DNA from: CAZTDD01 sp964612675
GTDB taxonomy: Bacteria > Hinthialibacterota > Hinthialibacteria > Hinthialibacterales > JAKPRU01
Direction: 5' to 3'
Length of the DNA stretch: 64,000 bases
Assembly: GCA_964612675.1 (NCBI GenBank)
Contig: CAZTDD010000020.1
Coordinates: forward strand, 1 to 64,000
Shown: piece after piece, positions 42,916 through 51,524 of the stretch
Numbering within the stretch: position 1 is the stretch's first letter
Layout: every line of letters starts with the position of its first letter
The notes under the pieces: model-generated
What the model saw: the letters and a program-made list of their open reading frames with translations, nothing else
Told to the model about the DNA's origin: nothing
Database searches by the model: none
Program-made: the position numbers and the translations under genes

Positions 42916-43908
42916 ATGCCGCCCCGCCGTCCGACTTCATCCAGCAAAGATACTCTTCCCAAGGCACCCATTCTCATTTTGTCCGGTACGGATACGTTCA
43001 AGATCAAGCAGACCGTTCAGAGACTGATCGAGCGCGAGGGCGGTGACGATTCTTGTGAACGTCGTGACTACGATGCCGCACAGGACGAGACGCGTTCGGC
43101 GTTGACCGACGCGGCGTCCCCGTCGTTGTTTGTTCCTTCCAGAGTCATTGTGATTCACAATCTCGATAAGGCGAAAGTGGACTCGTTGGAAGCGCTCCTC
43201 AACTATGTGAAACAACCGGCAACAGACAGTACGCTTGTTTTGGTTCTCGGTTCGAAAGGATCCCCCAAGAAAGCTCTGAAAGAGTTACTGACGGAAGTTC
43301 CGGTGGTTGAGATCGCTGCAGCGAGCCGCAGCGATATCCGCTCCTTGATTGTACGAAGATTCAAAGAAGCAAAAATCGCAATCGACAAAGATGCCTTCGA
43401 CTTGCTCTTGGAACAGGTAGGCGATCGTGGAGAAGATGCGCTGGGCGAAGTCGAGAAGATGATTCTCTGGGCTGGGGAAGGGAACCGGATCGACCTGGAG
43501 ACGTGTCAAAAGCTGTTGACGACAGAGGCGGAAGAGGAGATCTGGGCGACAACGCGCGCGGTAGGCGAAAAGAACTCGGCAAAGGCCCTAATCAGCCTTC
43601 GTCGTGCGCTCGATCAGGGGCTGGATTCGTTTGCTTTGCTTGGGATGCTGGCGCGATCGTTCCGTCAAATGTGGTCGTTGCGTGTCGCGAAAGAGGAGGG
43701 AATTCCACAGCAGAAGTTGTCCCAGGTAACAGGGCTCAAAGGGTATGCTCTCCAGGCGACCGCACGCCAGGTTCAGGGATTCAGCCGCACGAGTTTGGAG
43801 CACGGGCTCGCGCGTATCCGCGAAACCGATATTGCCATCAAAGGCGGTTCCTCGCTCCCCGAAATGGCACTGGAGCGGTTGGTTGTGGAGTTGTGCAGCG
43901 GAGACTAG
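42916..43908 (+). CDS. holA: DNA polymerase III subunit delta
   Basis: A 330-residue clamp-loader subunit that opens the beta clamp. After a Pro/Ser-rich leader, the N-terminal domain reads LILSGTDTFKIKQTVQRLI, then DDSCERRDYDAAQDETRSALTDAASPSLFVPSRVIVIHNLDK. The middle domain has the EVPVVEIAAASRSDIRSLIVRRFKEA linker, the helical GDRGEDALGEVEKMILWAG and VGEKNSAKALISLRRALDQG. The collar domain ends LARIRETDIAIKGGSSLPEMALERLVVELC. ATG 42916 is chosen; ATG 42898, overlapping the lptE end, is the alternative. The partner delta' gene is not in the window. Confidence 0.9.
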   Translation: MPPRRPTSSSKDTLPKAPILILSGTDTFKIKQTVQRLIEREGGDDSCERRDYDAAQDETRSALTDAASPSLFVPSRVIVIHNLDKAKVDSLEALLNYVKQPATDSTLVLVLGSKGSPKKALKELLTEVPVVEIAAASRSDIRSLIVRRFKEAKIAIDKDAFDLLLEQVGDRGEDALGEVEKMILWAGEGNRIDLETCQKLLTTEAEEEIWATTRAVGEKNSAKALISLRRALDQGLDSFALLGMLARSFRQMWSLRVAKEEGIPQQKLSQVTGLKGYALQATARQVQGFSRTSLEHGLARIRETDIAIKGGSSLPEMALERLVVELCSGD

Positions 43909-43915
43909 AGTCTGA

Positions 43916-46900
43916 TTATCTCAAGGACAACAGCATCGGCATCAATGCTCTGTAGATCTTCTCCTGCAATTCCTCGTCAGCAGTGCGCCTCTCGATCATT
44001 TCCCATATTTGCCTATCACGCCGGTTGACGAACTCCTCATACGACCTGAAAACGCGGAGACATTCCTCCGGCTCGTGAGGAACTTGTACAATACCCCGGG
44101 AGCCGGAGTTCGCAAGGAGAATGAGAAGATCGTCTTGCTCCGGAATCTTCGTGTCGACACTTTCAGTGACTTTTTTCCCTTTCTTGAATAGAATGCCGTG
44201 ACCGTTGATCAGGCCTCTGTCGTCCGGTCCGGCCACTCCCTCAAGAGGTAATTCATAGGAGTCAAATGGCTTCGAACTATCGAGAAAATCAAGTCTGTAA
44301 TGTCTTAAAAGACCTGGATCCTTGTCTACAATATCTTCATACACTTGAACAGCAACTGCACGGGGATCGGTTTGTCCACGGCGTTTGGCTCTTTTCTTGT
44401 TCAGGATTGCCTTTTCCTCTTTCTGACGTACAGACTCAAAGAAACGCTTCAGATAAAGATATAGACTATCAATTAGCCTCTCGCGCTGCTCCTTTCGCCG
44501 TACTCCCAGCATTTTCAAGACAGCATCGTCGAGCTCTCTGCGATCCTCCATGTCGAGTTCACAGATATCACAGAGGCTCCTCAGCTCATGTTTCTTGCCT
44601 GCTTCATGATAGGCCATTTCACGCATACGCCGTTCCGACAAGAACTGCATAGGCGGACGTTTCTTGAGCTCGTTGAATGCTGCAGCGACACGTTCGCGCG
44701 TCTTCGGAGTTGTGTCCCTGGGATCCGGAACGCGCATCATCTTCACATCGACGACCTCTGTCTTTAGATTACCCTCTACTCCAACTGGCCGCCCATACTG
44801 AAATTTCGATAGAACGACCCAACTGGAGTTGAGGATTCCCCCGAGCACATCCATCTCGACGTCATCGCTGGAGATATCAAATAGGTTATGATTGCAAATA
44901 AGGTTATGAACGTTACACGGGATGACGTGTTTATATTGTTGAGCCATGGGCCAAAACAATTGTCCCCGCCGGTGACCGGTCAAGTCATACCATTCTCTAT
45001 CACTACTTGCACGGCTTGCGCATGTGGAACCCTCGTGGTAGCCGTTTTTCTCTCCCCATTCAATGTAGTCCAAAACGTATGTGCCTTGGATCTCTGACTT
45101 TGGCTTATCCACCAGGAGGATCTGGTACTTACAGTCCTCGGGTGTTGCAGTGTATGCTCGGATCTCCATCAGACTATGCACTTCTGGCTCCAAGTACATA
45201 CCCTCGATAGGTCTGACCTCTCCGCGTCCTTCTCCGCACAAGACTAACTTCACTTTGCCCGATTTGACGTCTTTCCGAGGGACTCCATACTCTAATTCGA
45301 ACATGCCGCGATCCCCGTAGGTGTCTAAGCACTCATCGCTGCAGTCTCTCGGGAAGAAAAAGCAGTCCTTGCCGCTTGTTATGCCGCGCCAGACATCGGC
45401 AATCTCTGCCAGAGGGACTATTCTGGCCCCGTACTCTTCGATAAGTCGAAACCAGGAGTCGGGAGCTCTTAGATGGACTCCCCATTTCCCTCCGTAGTAA
45501 TCCCCATCCTGTGCCTCCGGGTCATCACTACCACCGTCATTCGATCTCTTCGTGAGTATACCTTGCTGAACTCCGTTATCCCAAAGATCCCCTTGGCGGA
45601 CAAGCCGTACACGGTAGGCTTCCGTGGAAGTGTTTTCCTGCACCGACAGGATTTCGTCCCGGAAGGAATCCACAACCTCAACCGCTCCCGCAGTAGTGCC
45701 GTCGTGAGCAAACATATCCTTGACCATTCGCCGGAGCTGCACGAATCGTACGCTATTATTCATCCGTACCGATTCGTCTTTTTGCCTACGGAGGATTGTA
45801 ATCGCTGTAACAACTCTGGCTCCTACGAACCACGGCTCACGCAGACTCTCGACAATTGCGATAATCTCGAAATTCCGAAGGATCCATTCTTGCAGCCGAA
45901 AGCCATACTCAACGTCCAGCCATTGACTCGATGTGAGGAAACAGAGGTAACCGCCTTCTTTTAAAAAAGCGGCTGCATGGGGCCAGAAGTAGCAGTGAAT
46001 ATCGCTTCTTCCGGACAATCCAGCCTTACTGGTGTCATTGACCAGTTTGCGATAGGCGTTCTTTTTGTTTTGTGGTATGTCTTCTTGTCGTATGTAAGGG
46101 GGATTTCCCACTACGGCGTCCAATTGTGGGATCTTGATTTTGCGGTGTGAAGTTTTACCGAGACCTTTTGCTTTAGCGTGATGAGGAACCGTAAGAAACA
46201 CATTTTCCGGCGCCACCTCAAAGAAATCACTGCGTGCTATCTGGGGATAGTTTTCATCATCGACCAAGTTTCGTGTGGCGAGGTTGATTGTTGTCAAGTG
46301 CGCTGCAAAATGGGAGACATCCGTTCCATAAAGGTCCAGAAGAAGATCGTGGTGCTGTCGGTTTGGGGCGAGCTCACGTTTGCGAGCGTACGCCCGGACA
46401 AGGAATGTACCACCGCCACAAGCCGGGTCCATGATTGTTGCTTTGCCGTCCCTGATACAGAAGCTGTTGATCAGATCCACGACTTCAACCCGGGTGTAGA
46501 ATTGTCCATACTTGTGCCGCTCGTCTGGGCTAATTAGTCTTTCGAAAATATTACCAATTACCTCATAATCCAGCTGTGAGAAATCGAAGCGGTGAATCTG
46601 GTTTATGAGTTCGCGCCAGTGAGCAACAGCATGATCTGAATAGAAAGGAATGCGGTTGCCTATTCCCTTGTGTTCTTCGCCGAAGACAGTCTCGTAGTCA
46701 CCGGTAGTCTCCATGGCGCTTGTGAAATGGCCTTCAAGATGCAGACGGAGTTCGTCGCCTTTCGCCATGTGCTCGGGAACCGACAGCTTATCCATCTTTG
46801 ACTTGTAGCGTTTGAGAAGCGCTTCACGGAAGACAATCTTATTTACCAGAGCATAGCAGGCGAACTTAGAGGCGCGCTCGAGATTATCCAGAATACCTTC

Positions 46901-47566
46901 CGGATCGTCGTAAATTACCCAGCCCTGTTCCTCCCGCATCCACTTATCAAGTTTCTCTCGGAATTTGGCGTTATTGTAATGTTTCTGTAGCTCAGCCAAA
47001 GTTAAGATAATTGGCATGTTCAGGTGCGATTCCAAGGCATCGATGAATTTTTCATCGGGCGATTGTGTGCCTATTTGATATCTGCCTCGCAGAATCTGCG
47101 CGAAGTCGTCGAGAAACTTCGGGAGCCAGTATTGAATCGCGTGTGTTGTACTCGGGACGCTGAGGTGACTCGGTTTATGGACTTCCGTTACGTCCCAGGA
47201 TGTGTATTTGCGGTCTTTTTGAGCGGTTCTTGCCGGGAAAGTTTCCCAGAGGACACATTCGTTGACATTCCATGTGAAAAAGTAAGGAGATTTGGCCCGC
47301 ATGGCCTTTCTCCTCGCATCTTGCACGAGCTTCTCGTTATAAGGACTTCCCCCGTCGGGCCTGTAGGGGAGTTTTATCTCCCCAGTAAGTACGATCTTCC
47401 TGTCTCTGTCGAATAAGGTCAGGTCACGCCGTCTGCGGGAATCCTTGCTTTGTTGTTCGCATCTTACCGACGAGAAGGGAAGACGTTCTTCATCCGCGAT
47501 GATTTGGTTAATCCAGCCCGCTACTTCGGCCGCGAATTCCCATTCGTTCATATCTGTGACACTCAT
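43916..47566 (-). CDS. Type IIG-like restriction endonuclease / N6-adenine DNA methyltransferase
   Basis: A 1216-residue protein (start MSVTDMNEW; GTG at 47599 is an in-frame alternative, no SD seen). The N-terminus has a PD-(D/E)xK-like nuclease pattern: Asp48 after RRRR, then GEIKLP with Glu63 and Lys65. The methylase core has YGQFYTRVEVVDL, SAM motif I DPACGGGTFLVRAY, and catalytic motif IV GNPPYIRQ. WRGITSGKDCFFF and LGGILNSSWVVLSKFQYGR fit an Eco57I/TaqI-C-type specificity domain. The C-terminus is helical and charged. Combined cutting and modification in one chain is typical of type IIG. BREX PglX is the main alternative, but no BREX partners are present. It lies tail-to-tail with holA and looks like an acquired defence gene. 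Confidence 0.88.
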   Translation of the reverse strand: MSVTDMNEWEFAAEVAGWINQIIADEERLPFSSVRCEQQSKDSRRRRDLTLFDRDRKIVLTGEIKLPYRPDGGSPYNEKLVQDARRKAMRAKSPYFFTWNVNECVLWETFPARTAQKDRKYTSWDVTEVHKPSHLSVPSTTHAIQYWLPKFLDDFAQILRGRYQIGTQSPDEKFIDALESHLNMPIILTLAELQKHYNNAKFREKLDKWMREEQGWVIYDDPEGILDNLERASKFACYALVNKIVFREALLKRYKSKMDKLSVPEHMAKGDELRLHLEGHFTSAMETTGDYETVFGEEHKGIGNRIPFYSDHAVAHWRELINQIHRFDFSQLDYEVIGNIFERLISPDERHKYGQFYTRVEVVDLINSFCIRDGKATIMDPACGGGTFLVRAYARKRELAPNRQHHDLLLDLYGTDVSHFAAHLTTINLATRNLVDDENYPQIARSDFFEVAPENVFLTVPHHAKAKGLGKTSHRKIKIPQLDAVVGNPPYIRQEDIPQNKKNAYRKLVNDTSKAGLSGRSDIHCYFWPHAAAFLKEGGYLCFLTSSQWLDVEYGFRLQEWILRNFEIIAIVESLREPWFVGARVVTAITILRRQKDESVRMNNSVRFVQLRRMVKDMFAHDGTTAGAVEVVDSFRDEILSVQENTSTEAYRVRLVRQGDLWDNGVQQGILTKRSNDGGSDDPEAQDGDYYGGKWGVHLRAPDSWFRLIEEYGARIVPLAEIADVWRGITSGKDCFFFPRDCSDECLDTYGDRGMFELEYGVPRKDVKSGKVKLVLCGEGRGEVRPIEGMYLEPEVHSLMEIRAYTATPEDCKYQILLVDKPKSEIQGTYVLDYIEWGEKNGYHEGSTCASRASSDREWYDLTGHRRGQLFWPMAQQYKHVIPCNVHNLICNHNLFDISSDDVEMDVLGGILNSSWVVLSKFQYGRPVGVEGNLKTEVVDVKMMRVPDPRDTTPKTRERVAAAFNELKKRPPMQFLSERRMREMAYHEAGKKHELRSLCDICELDMEDRRELDDAVLKMLGVRRKEQRERLIDSLYLYLKRFFESVRQKEEKAILNKKRAKRRGQTDPRAVAVQVYEDIVDKDPGLLRHYRLDFLDSSKPFDSYELPLEGVAGPDDRGLINGHGILFKKGKKVTESVDTKIPEQDDLLILLANSGSRGIVQVPHEPEECLRVFRSYEEFVNRRDRQIWEMIERRTADEELQEKIYRALMPMLLSLR

Positions 47567-47605
47567 GGTTGTATACCGACTACAAGATGTTACCCGCACT
47601 CAAGA

Positions 47606-48232
47606 TTAGTGGATTTCTAACAGTTCTATTATTGTCGTGAAAGCGGCTGTCGTGTCAACGTAGGCGTAGCGGCCGCCGGTGAAATCGCCGGTCTGGATCG
47701 TGGGATAGCCTTTCTTGTCCAGCCACTCCAAAACCTTGTCCATGTCGTTCACCTCGAAGGCGATGTGATGGACCGATTCACCCTGTTCATCCAATGCCTC
47801 CTGCCATGTACTCGGACCGCCTATCGGCTCGATCAACTCGAATGTCACCTGTCCCAACGGAAAGAAGGCCAACTTCGCACGGGCGGGGGTCGGCTTGCCG
47901 CGGTATTTCGTGTGTGCCTTGTCTTCGGTATCGGTGATGATCGGCTTCGGGACGTCCATGCCAAGCAGGTCAGCGAACCGCTTCGAGGCCGCATCGATAT
48001 CTTTGACCACAAACGCAACTTGGGTCAGTTTCTTTAGCTCGATACCGCTTTCTTTTAGATCCTCCGCCGCGGCGAGAATTGATCGTTCACTCGCCTCTCC
48101 CGTGGACGCGTCATCCGGCGCTGCCATGGCTGACAGTCCCAGTGCCGAGCTGCCTGCTGTGCAGCCCGCCAGACAAGCCAAAAGATCTCGTCGATTGAAG
48201 AAACCGCTCTTGGACAGTAATTCGTTTATCAT
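47606..48232 (-). CDS. Exported VOC-family (glyoxalase/epimerase-like) protein
   Basis: A 208-residue protein. ATG 48232 has GGAGG five bases upstream. The N-terminus FNRRDLLACLAGCTAGSSALGLSAMAA is a twin-arginine-type signal with an internal LAGC, so lipidation is possible. From about residue 70 there is a paired beta-alpha-beta3 VOC domain: LTQVAFVVKDIDAASKRFADLLG, ARAKLAFFPLGQVTFELIEP, SVHHIAFEVNDMDKVLEWLDKKG and AFTTIIELLEIH. The layout is close to methylmalonyl-CoA epimerase, but the first metal-binding His is Gln (TQVAF), while Glu, His and Glu positions remain. Export argues against a CoA substrate; the role is unknown. Confidence 0.85.
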   Translation of the reverse strand: MINELLSKSGFFNRRDLLACLAGCTAGSSALGLSAMAAPDDASTGEASERSILAAAEDLKESGIELKKLTQVAFVVKDIDAASKRFADLLGMDVPKPIITDTEDKAHTKYRGKPTPARAKLAFFPLGQVTFELIEPIGGPSTWQEALDEQGESVHHIAFEVNDMDKVLEWLDKKGYPTIQTGDFTGGRYAYVDTTAAFTTIIELLEIH

Positions 48233-48378
48233 CAAATCCTCCATAGGCGTGCATATCGCATATGTATTCTGATCTTCGCAGTATCTTACCTGTTGCCAGA
48301 CGAATTACGAGGTTCAGAAGATGCATCCTGTCCAGGCTATTGCCGACTTCCCTGTGTAGAACAGTTCGGGCTAAAGCG

Positions 48379-49410
48379 TCACAGCCATTCATACTGCGTA
48401 TTTCGTTTCTGTGGCCGGAAGTCCGCATCCTCGATCAGCTCCCTGAGCCTCTGCTCACTCGCGCAATGGCTTGTGCCGGCCAAACGAACAACGTTCTCCT
48501 CCATCGTGGTGCCTCCCATGTCATCCGCACCGAAAAACAACGCTATCTGGCCGATCTCCTCTTTCTGCGTAATCACCGAGGCCTGAATATGGGGAAAGTT
48601 GTCTAGAAAGATTCGCGAAATCGCCAATGTTCTCAGATACTCGAACCCACCCACCGGCAGCAGATGCTGGAGACGTGTGTTACGAGGTTGGAATGTCCAA
48701 CAAATGAACGCGGTGAATCCGCCGGTTCGATCCTGAAGATCACGTAATCTCATCAAATGCTCGACCCGATCTTCATACGTTTCTACATGACCGAACATCA
48801 TAGTCGCGGTGGTGCGCAGGCCGATCGTGTGTGCCTCTTCCATGACGGAAATCCACTCGTTTGCCGAACACTTACGGGCGCTGATTTGTTGCCTGACCCC
48901 GTCTGACAGAATCTCCGCGCCGCCACCCGGGATACTGTCGAGTCCAGCGTCTCTCAGTTCGATCAGAACATCTCGAATCGTTTTTTTATGGAGTTTCGCC
49001 ATTCCGACAATTTCCGGCGGTGAAAAGGCGTGCAGCGTGACGTCGAATTGTTCCTTGATTGTGGACAGGAGCCATTTGTAGAAATCGAAATCGAGTCCCG
49101 GATGAATCCCACCCTGTAGCAATACCGTTGTTCCGCCGACATCCACAAGCTCTTGGACTTTGGTCAGCAGCTGATTCCGGTTCAGCACAAATGCGTCCGG
49201 GTCGTTCGAGTCGCGGTGGAAAGCACAGAATTCGCAGCGGGCGGTGCAGATATTGGTGTAGTTGACATTTCGGTCGACGACATAGGTCACAACGTTCGGA
49301 TCGGCGATCCGGAGCCGCAGGTCGTGTGCCCGTTTGCCCAGATCCAGAAGATCACCATCACGGAAGAGAGTAAGTGCCTCGTCAGGGGATATTCGGGGAA
49401 TCTTGTTCAT
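48379..49410 (-). CDS. mqnC: Cyclic dehypoxanthine futalosine synthase
   Basis: A 343-residue radical SAM enzyme of the futalosine menaquinone pathway, cyclising dehypoxanthine futalosine. It has YTNICTARCEFCAFHRDSND (CxxxCxxC cluster motif and the MqnC-type CAF), GGTTVLLQGGIHPGLDFDFY, HAFSPPEI, DAGLDSIPGGGAEIL and GLRTTATMMFGHVETYEDRVEHL. The GGAEI and FAFH features separate it from MqnE and CofH. Its start overlaps the end of the upstream TPR lipoprotein by 29 bases. No other mqn gene is in the window. Confidence 0.94.
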   Translation of the reverse strand: MNKIPRISPDEALTLFRDGDLLDLGKRAHDLRLRIADPNVVTYVVDRNVNYTNICTARCEFCAFHRDSNDPDAFVLNRNQLLTKVQELVDVGGTTVLLQGGIHPGLDFDFYKWLLSTIKEQFDVTLHAFSPPEIVGMAKLHKKTIRDVLIELRDAGLDSIPGGGAEILSDGVRQQISARKCSANEWISVMEEAHTIGLRTTATMMFGHVETYEDRVEHLMRLRDLQDRTGGFTAFICWTFQPRNTRLQHLLPVGGFEYLRTLAISRIFLDNFPHIQASVITQKEEIGQIALFFGADDMGGTTMEENVVRLAGTSHCASEQRLRELIEDADFRPQKRNTQYEWL

Positions 49411-49903
49411 GGGGAGATATTTCTGTTTCTTTTGTTGCTCCTAGAATTTCAACAGGGACATCGGGTGAGATACTCTTAACCGACTCTCGAATTCCGTCCA
49501 GCCAGCGCTGACATTCCTGAATTTCATCACGGTACTCTGCGAATTGTCTTGCTCGGACAATGTGACTGACCGCCTCATCCCATTGTTCCTGCTCGACTGC
49601 ATATTGAGCAAGCAGCAGATGAGCGCGGCAATCGTCGGGACGCAGCCGGACGAATTCGCGGAGGGCCTCCGCCGCGGCTTCGTTCTTCCCTTGTTTCAGT
49701 CTGCAATTTGCCAGAGCCCGGTAAGCTTCGGCAAGACTGGGGTTGTGTTCTACAACACGTTCGAACTTCTTCTCAGCTTCAGACCAATCTTCCTGCTTCA
49801 TCGCAATTCCGCCTTCCGCGAGAAGCTGCTCCACATTGGGCGCACACGAGGCCAGCAGGAGAAGTCCGGCGATGGCTGCATATAGAAGTCTCGTTATTGG
49901 CAT
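49382..49903 (-). CDS. TPR lipoprotein
   Basis: A 173-residue lipoprotein. The signal peptide ends in lipobox LASC (Cys20). About three TPR units follow: LAEGGIAMKQEDWSEAEKKFERVVEHNP, LAEAYRALANCRLKQGKNEAAAEALREFVRLRP and CRAHLLLAQYAVEQEQWDEAVSHIVRARQF. TPR lipoproteins usually serve as outer-membrane or periplasmic assembly adaptors. Start 49903 is chosen to give the standard signal peptide; a TTG at 49924 would add seven residues. The stop lies inside mqnC, so the two genes are coupled. Confidence 0.85.
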   Translation of the reverse strand: MPITRLLYAAIAGLLLLASCAPNVEQLLAEGGIAMKQEDWSEAEKKFERVVEHNPSLAEAYRALANCRLKQGKNEAAAEALREFVRLRPDDCRAHLLLAQYAVEQEQWDEAVSHIVRARQFAEYRDEIQECQRWLDGIRESVKSISPDVPVEILGATKETEISPHEQDSPNIP

Positions 49904-49924
49904 CGTATATTCGCTTTCTTTCAA

Positions 49925-50028
49925 CCGTAGCGCCCAGGTTTACCCTGGGCGACCTTGAGATCCGGGATAGACCCAGACAATATGCGCCTGGCCGGCCCGG
50001 ACGCCCGGGATGAACCCGGGCACTACGG
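49925..50028. repeat. 104-bp two-hairpin repeat (REP-doublet-like)
   Basis: Bounded by CCGTAG (49925-49930) and CTACGG (50023-50028). It contains CGCCCAGG-TTTAC-CCTGGGCG (49931-49951) and GCCCGGG-ATGAA-CCCGGGC (50003-50021). A related single hairpin is at 42370-42390. Apart from this element and the promoter below, 49904-50231 contains nothing recognisable. Confidence 0.75.
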
Positions 50029-50156
50029 TGATCCTGGCTCTATTCCGGCTGTCGCATTCAGGATCGAGAATGCCCACGTTCATCATACCTGACTACAATA
50101 TTTCCTAAACGTCTCTAAACCGGTGGCAAAGCGAGTTTTGCCTTCAGGACTCATAC

Positions 50157-50185
50157 TTGATCATTTCTGTATGCTTTCCTAGAAT
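50157..50185 (+). promoter_or_regulatory. Putative sigma-70 promoter of the larE-RNase H fusion gene
   Basis: TTGATC (50157-50162), exactly 17 bp, then TAGAAT (50180-50185). The start codon is 47 bp downstream at 50232. Confidence 0.55.
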
Positions 50186-50231
50186 GAAATTGCCCGGGTT
50201 AATGCAAAGGCATCGAACGGAAGGTTGGCGA

Positions 50232-51512
50232 ATGAATCAGGAACAGGAAGGAAAACTGGAACGATTGAGGGCGATTCTCACGGAGATGGGAAATGTGCTT
50301 GTGAGCTTCTCCGGGGGTGTAGACAGTACGCTGTTGGCGAAAGTGGCTCATGATGAACTCGGCGAGCGAGCGGTGATGGTGACTGCTGTCGGGTCAATTC
50401 ATCCGCAGCGCGATTTAGAGGATTGCCGGAAGATCGCAGAAGATGTCGGATTTGATCTTCGGGTTATTGAAACAACTCCCCTGAAAAACAGAGGCTTCGC
50501 ACGGAACCCCTCCGACCGTTGCGCATTCTGTAAAGCGGAGATCATGGACAGTCTTCGTGATCTGGCCATTCGCGAACATGTGGATCACATCGTTCAGGGA
50601 GTCAATGTCGACGATCTCGGCGACCATCGTCCGGGACAGAAGGTCGCCCAAGAGAAAGGAGCACGCTTCCCGCTTCTCGAAGCGAAGATGACCAAGGACG
50701 ATATTCGGGCGATTTCGAAGGCGCTCGGTCTTCCCACGTGGGACAAACCTTCGTTCGCCTGCTTGGCGTCACGGATTCCCTATGGGGAAACAATCACCGA
50801 GGAGAAACTGAGACAGATTGAAAAGGCCGAGATGCTTCTCGCCGACGCGGGATTTCATCAGTACAGGGTTCGTCACCATGGAGACATCGCCCGGATTGAA
50901 GTGTATCCCGAGGAGATTTCGCGCCTTATTGAGATGCGTGAACGACTTGTTCCGAAACTCAAGGCGCTTGGTTTTGCTTATGTGGCAGTGGATCTCTACG
51001 GCTTTCGGTCCGGCAGCTTGAACGAGTCGGTCCAGTCGGAAGGGGACAAACGAGAGACACCGGACACCAAGGAAGACGTAGAAGAAACTCAGATCGATCC
51101 CACGGAGGCTTACGTGATCCACTGTGACGGTGGCAGCCGAGGGAATCCGGGACCGGCAGCGTATGGTGCGATCATCGAGGATACCAAGGGGCGTCGTGTG
51201 GCGACCTTGTCGCAATTCCTGGGAAACAAAACGAACAACGCCGCCGAATACCAAGGGCTTCTTGCCTCCCTCCGAAAAGCGGCCGAATTGGGTATCAAGA
51301 AGGTGAATGTACGAATGGACAGTGAGTTGATCGTACGTCAGCTCAACGGCCGGTATCGTGTCAAAAATGCCAATCTAAAACCGCTTTACGCAGAGTGTAT
51401 GGATGTTCTCCGTCGCTTCGATACATGGACCGTCGACCATGTGCGCCGTGAGAAAAACGTCGAAGCGGACCGGCTGGTGAACGAAGCGCTGGACCGGCAC
51501 GGGAAGTATTAG
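50232..51512 (+). CDS. LarE-type sulfur transferase fused to RNase HI
   Basis: A 426-residue two-domain protein. Residues 1-260 match LarE, the ATP-dependent sulfur-transfer enzyme for the nickel-pincer cofactor of lactate racemase-type enzymes. PP-loop SGGVDS is at 27-32, and NPSDRCAFCK carries Cys97 and Cys100. WDKPSFACLASRIPYG has Cys177, at the position of the sacrificial Cys, and YRVRHHGDIARIEV follows. Three cysteines fit the LarE branch thought to carry a [4Fe-4S] cluster. An acidic linker (263-290) leads to an RNase HI domain with all four catalytic acids: Asp299 in HCDGGSRGNPGPAAYG, Glu339 in NNAAEYQGLL, Asp363 in RMDSELIV and Asp413 in EADRLV. One continuous frame encodes both. No larA, larB or larC is nearby. 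Confidence 0.9.
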   Translation: MNQEQEGKLERLRAILTEMGNVLVSFSGGVDSTLLAKVAHDELGERAVMVTAVGSIHPQRDLEDCRKIAEDVGFDLRVIETTPLKNRGFARNPSDRCAFCKAEIMDSLRDLAIREHVDHIVQGVNVDDLGDHRPGQKVAQEKGARFPLLEAKMTKDDIRAISKALGLPTWDKPSFACLASRIPYGETITEEKLRQIEKAEMLLADAGFHQYRVRHHGDIARIEVYPEEISRLIEMRERLVPKLKALGFAYVAVDLYGFRSGSLNESVQSEGDKRETPDTKEDVEETQIDPTEAYVIHCDGGSRGNPGPAAYGAIIEDTKGRRVATLSQFLGNKTNNAAEYQGLLASLRKAAELGIKKVNVRMDSELIVRQLNGRYRVKNANLKPLYAECMDVLRRFDTWTVDHVRREKNVEADRLVNEALDRHGKY

Positions 51513-51524
51513 GCGAACTAGGTG

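Noticed and set aside
42333..43007. 224-residue minus-strand frame over lptE and the start of holA
   Set aside because: Antisense to two supported genes, no recognisable domain.
43503..43955. 150-residue plus-strand frame spanning the end of holA and the restriction gene
   Set aside because: Out of frame with holA, and its end is antisense to the type IIG-like gene.
43916..47566. BREX PglX assignment for the large methylase
   Set aside because: No brxC/pglY, pglZ or brxL neighbours, and a nuclease-like N-terminus fits type IIG better.
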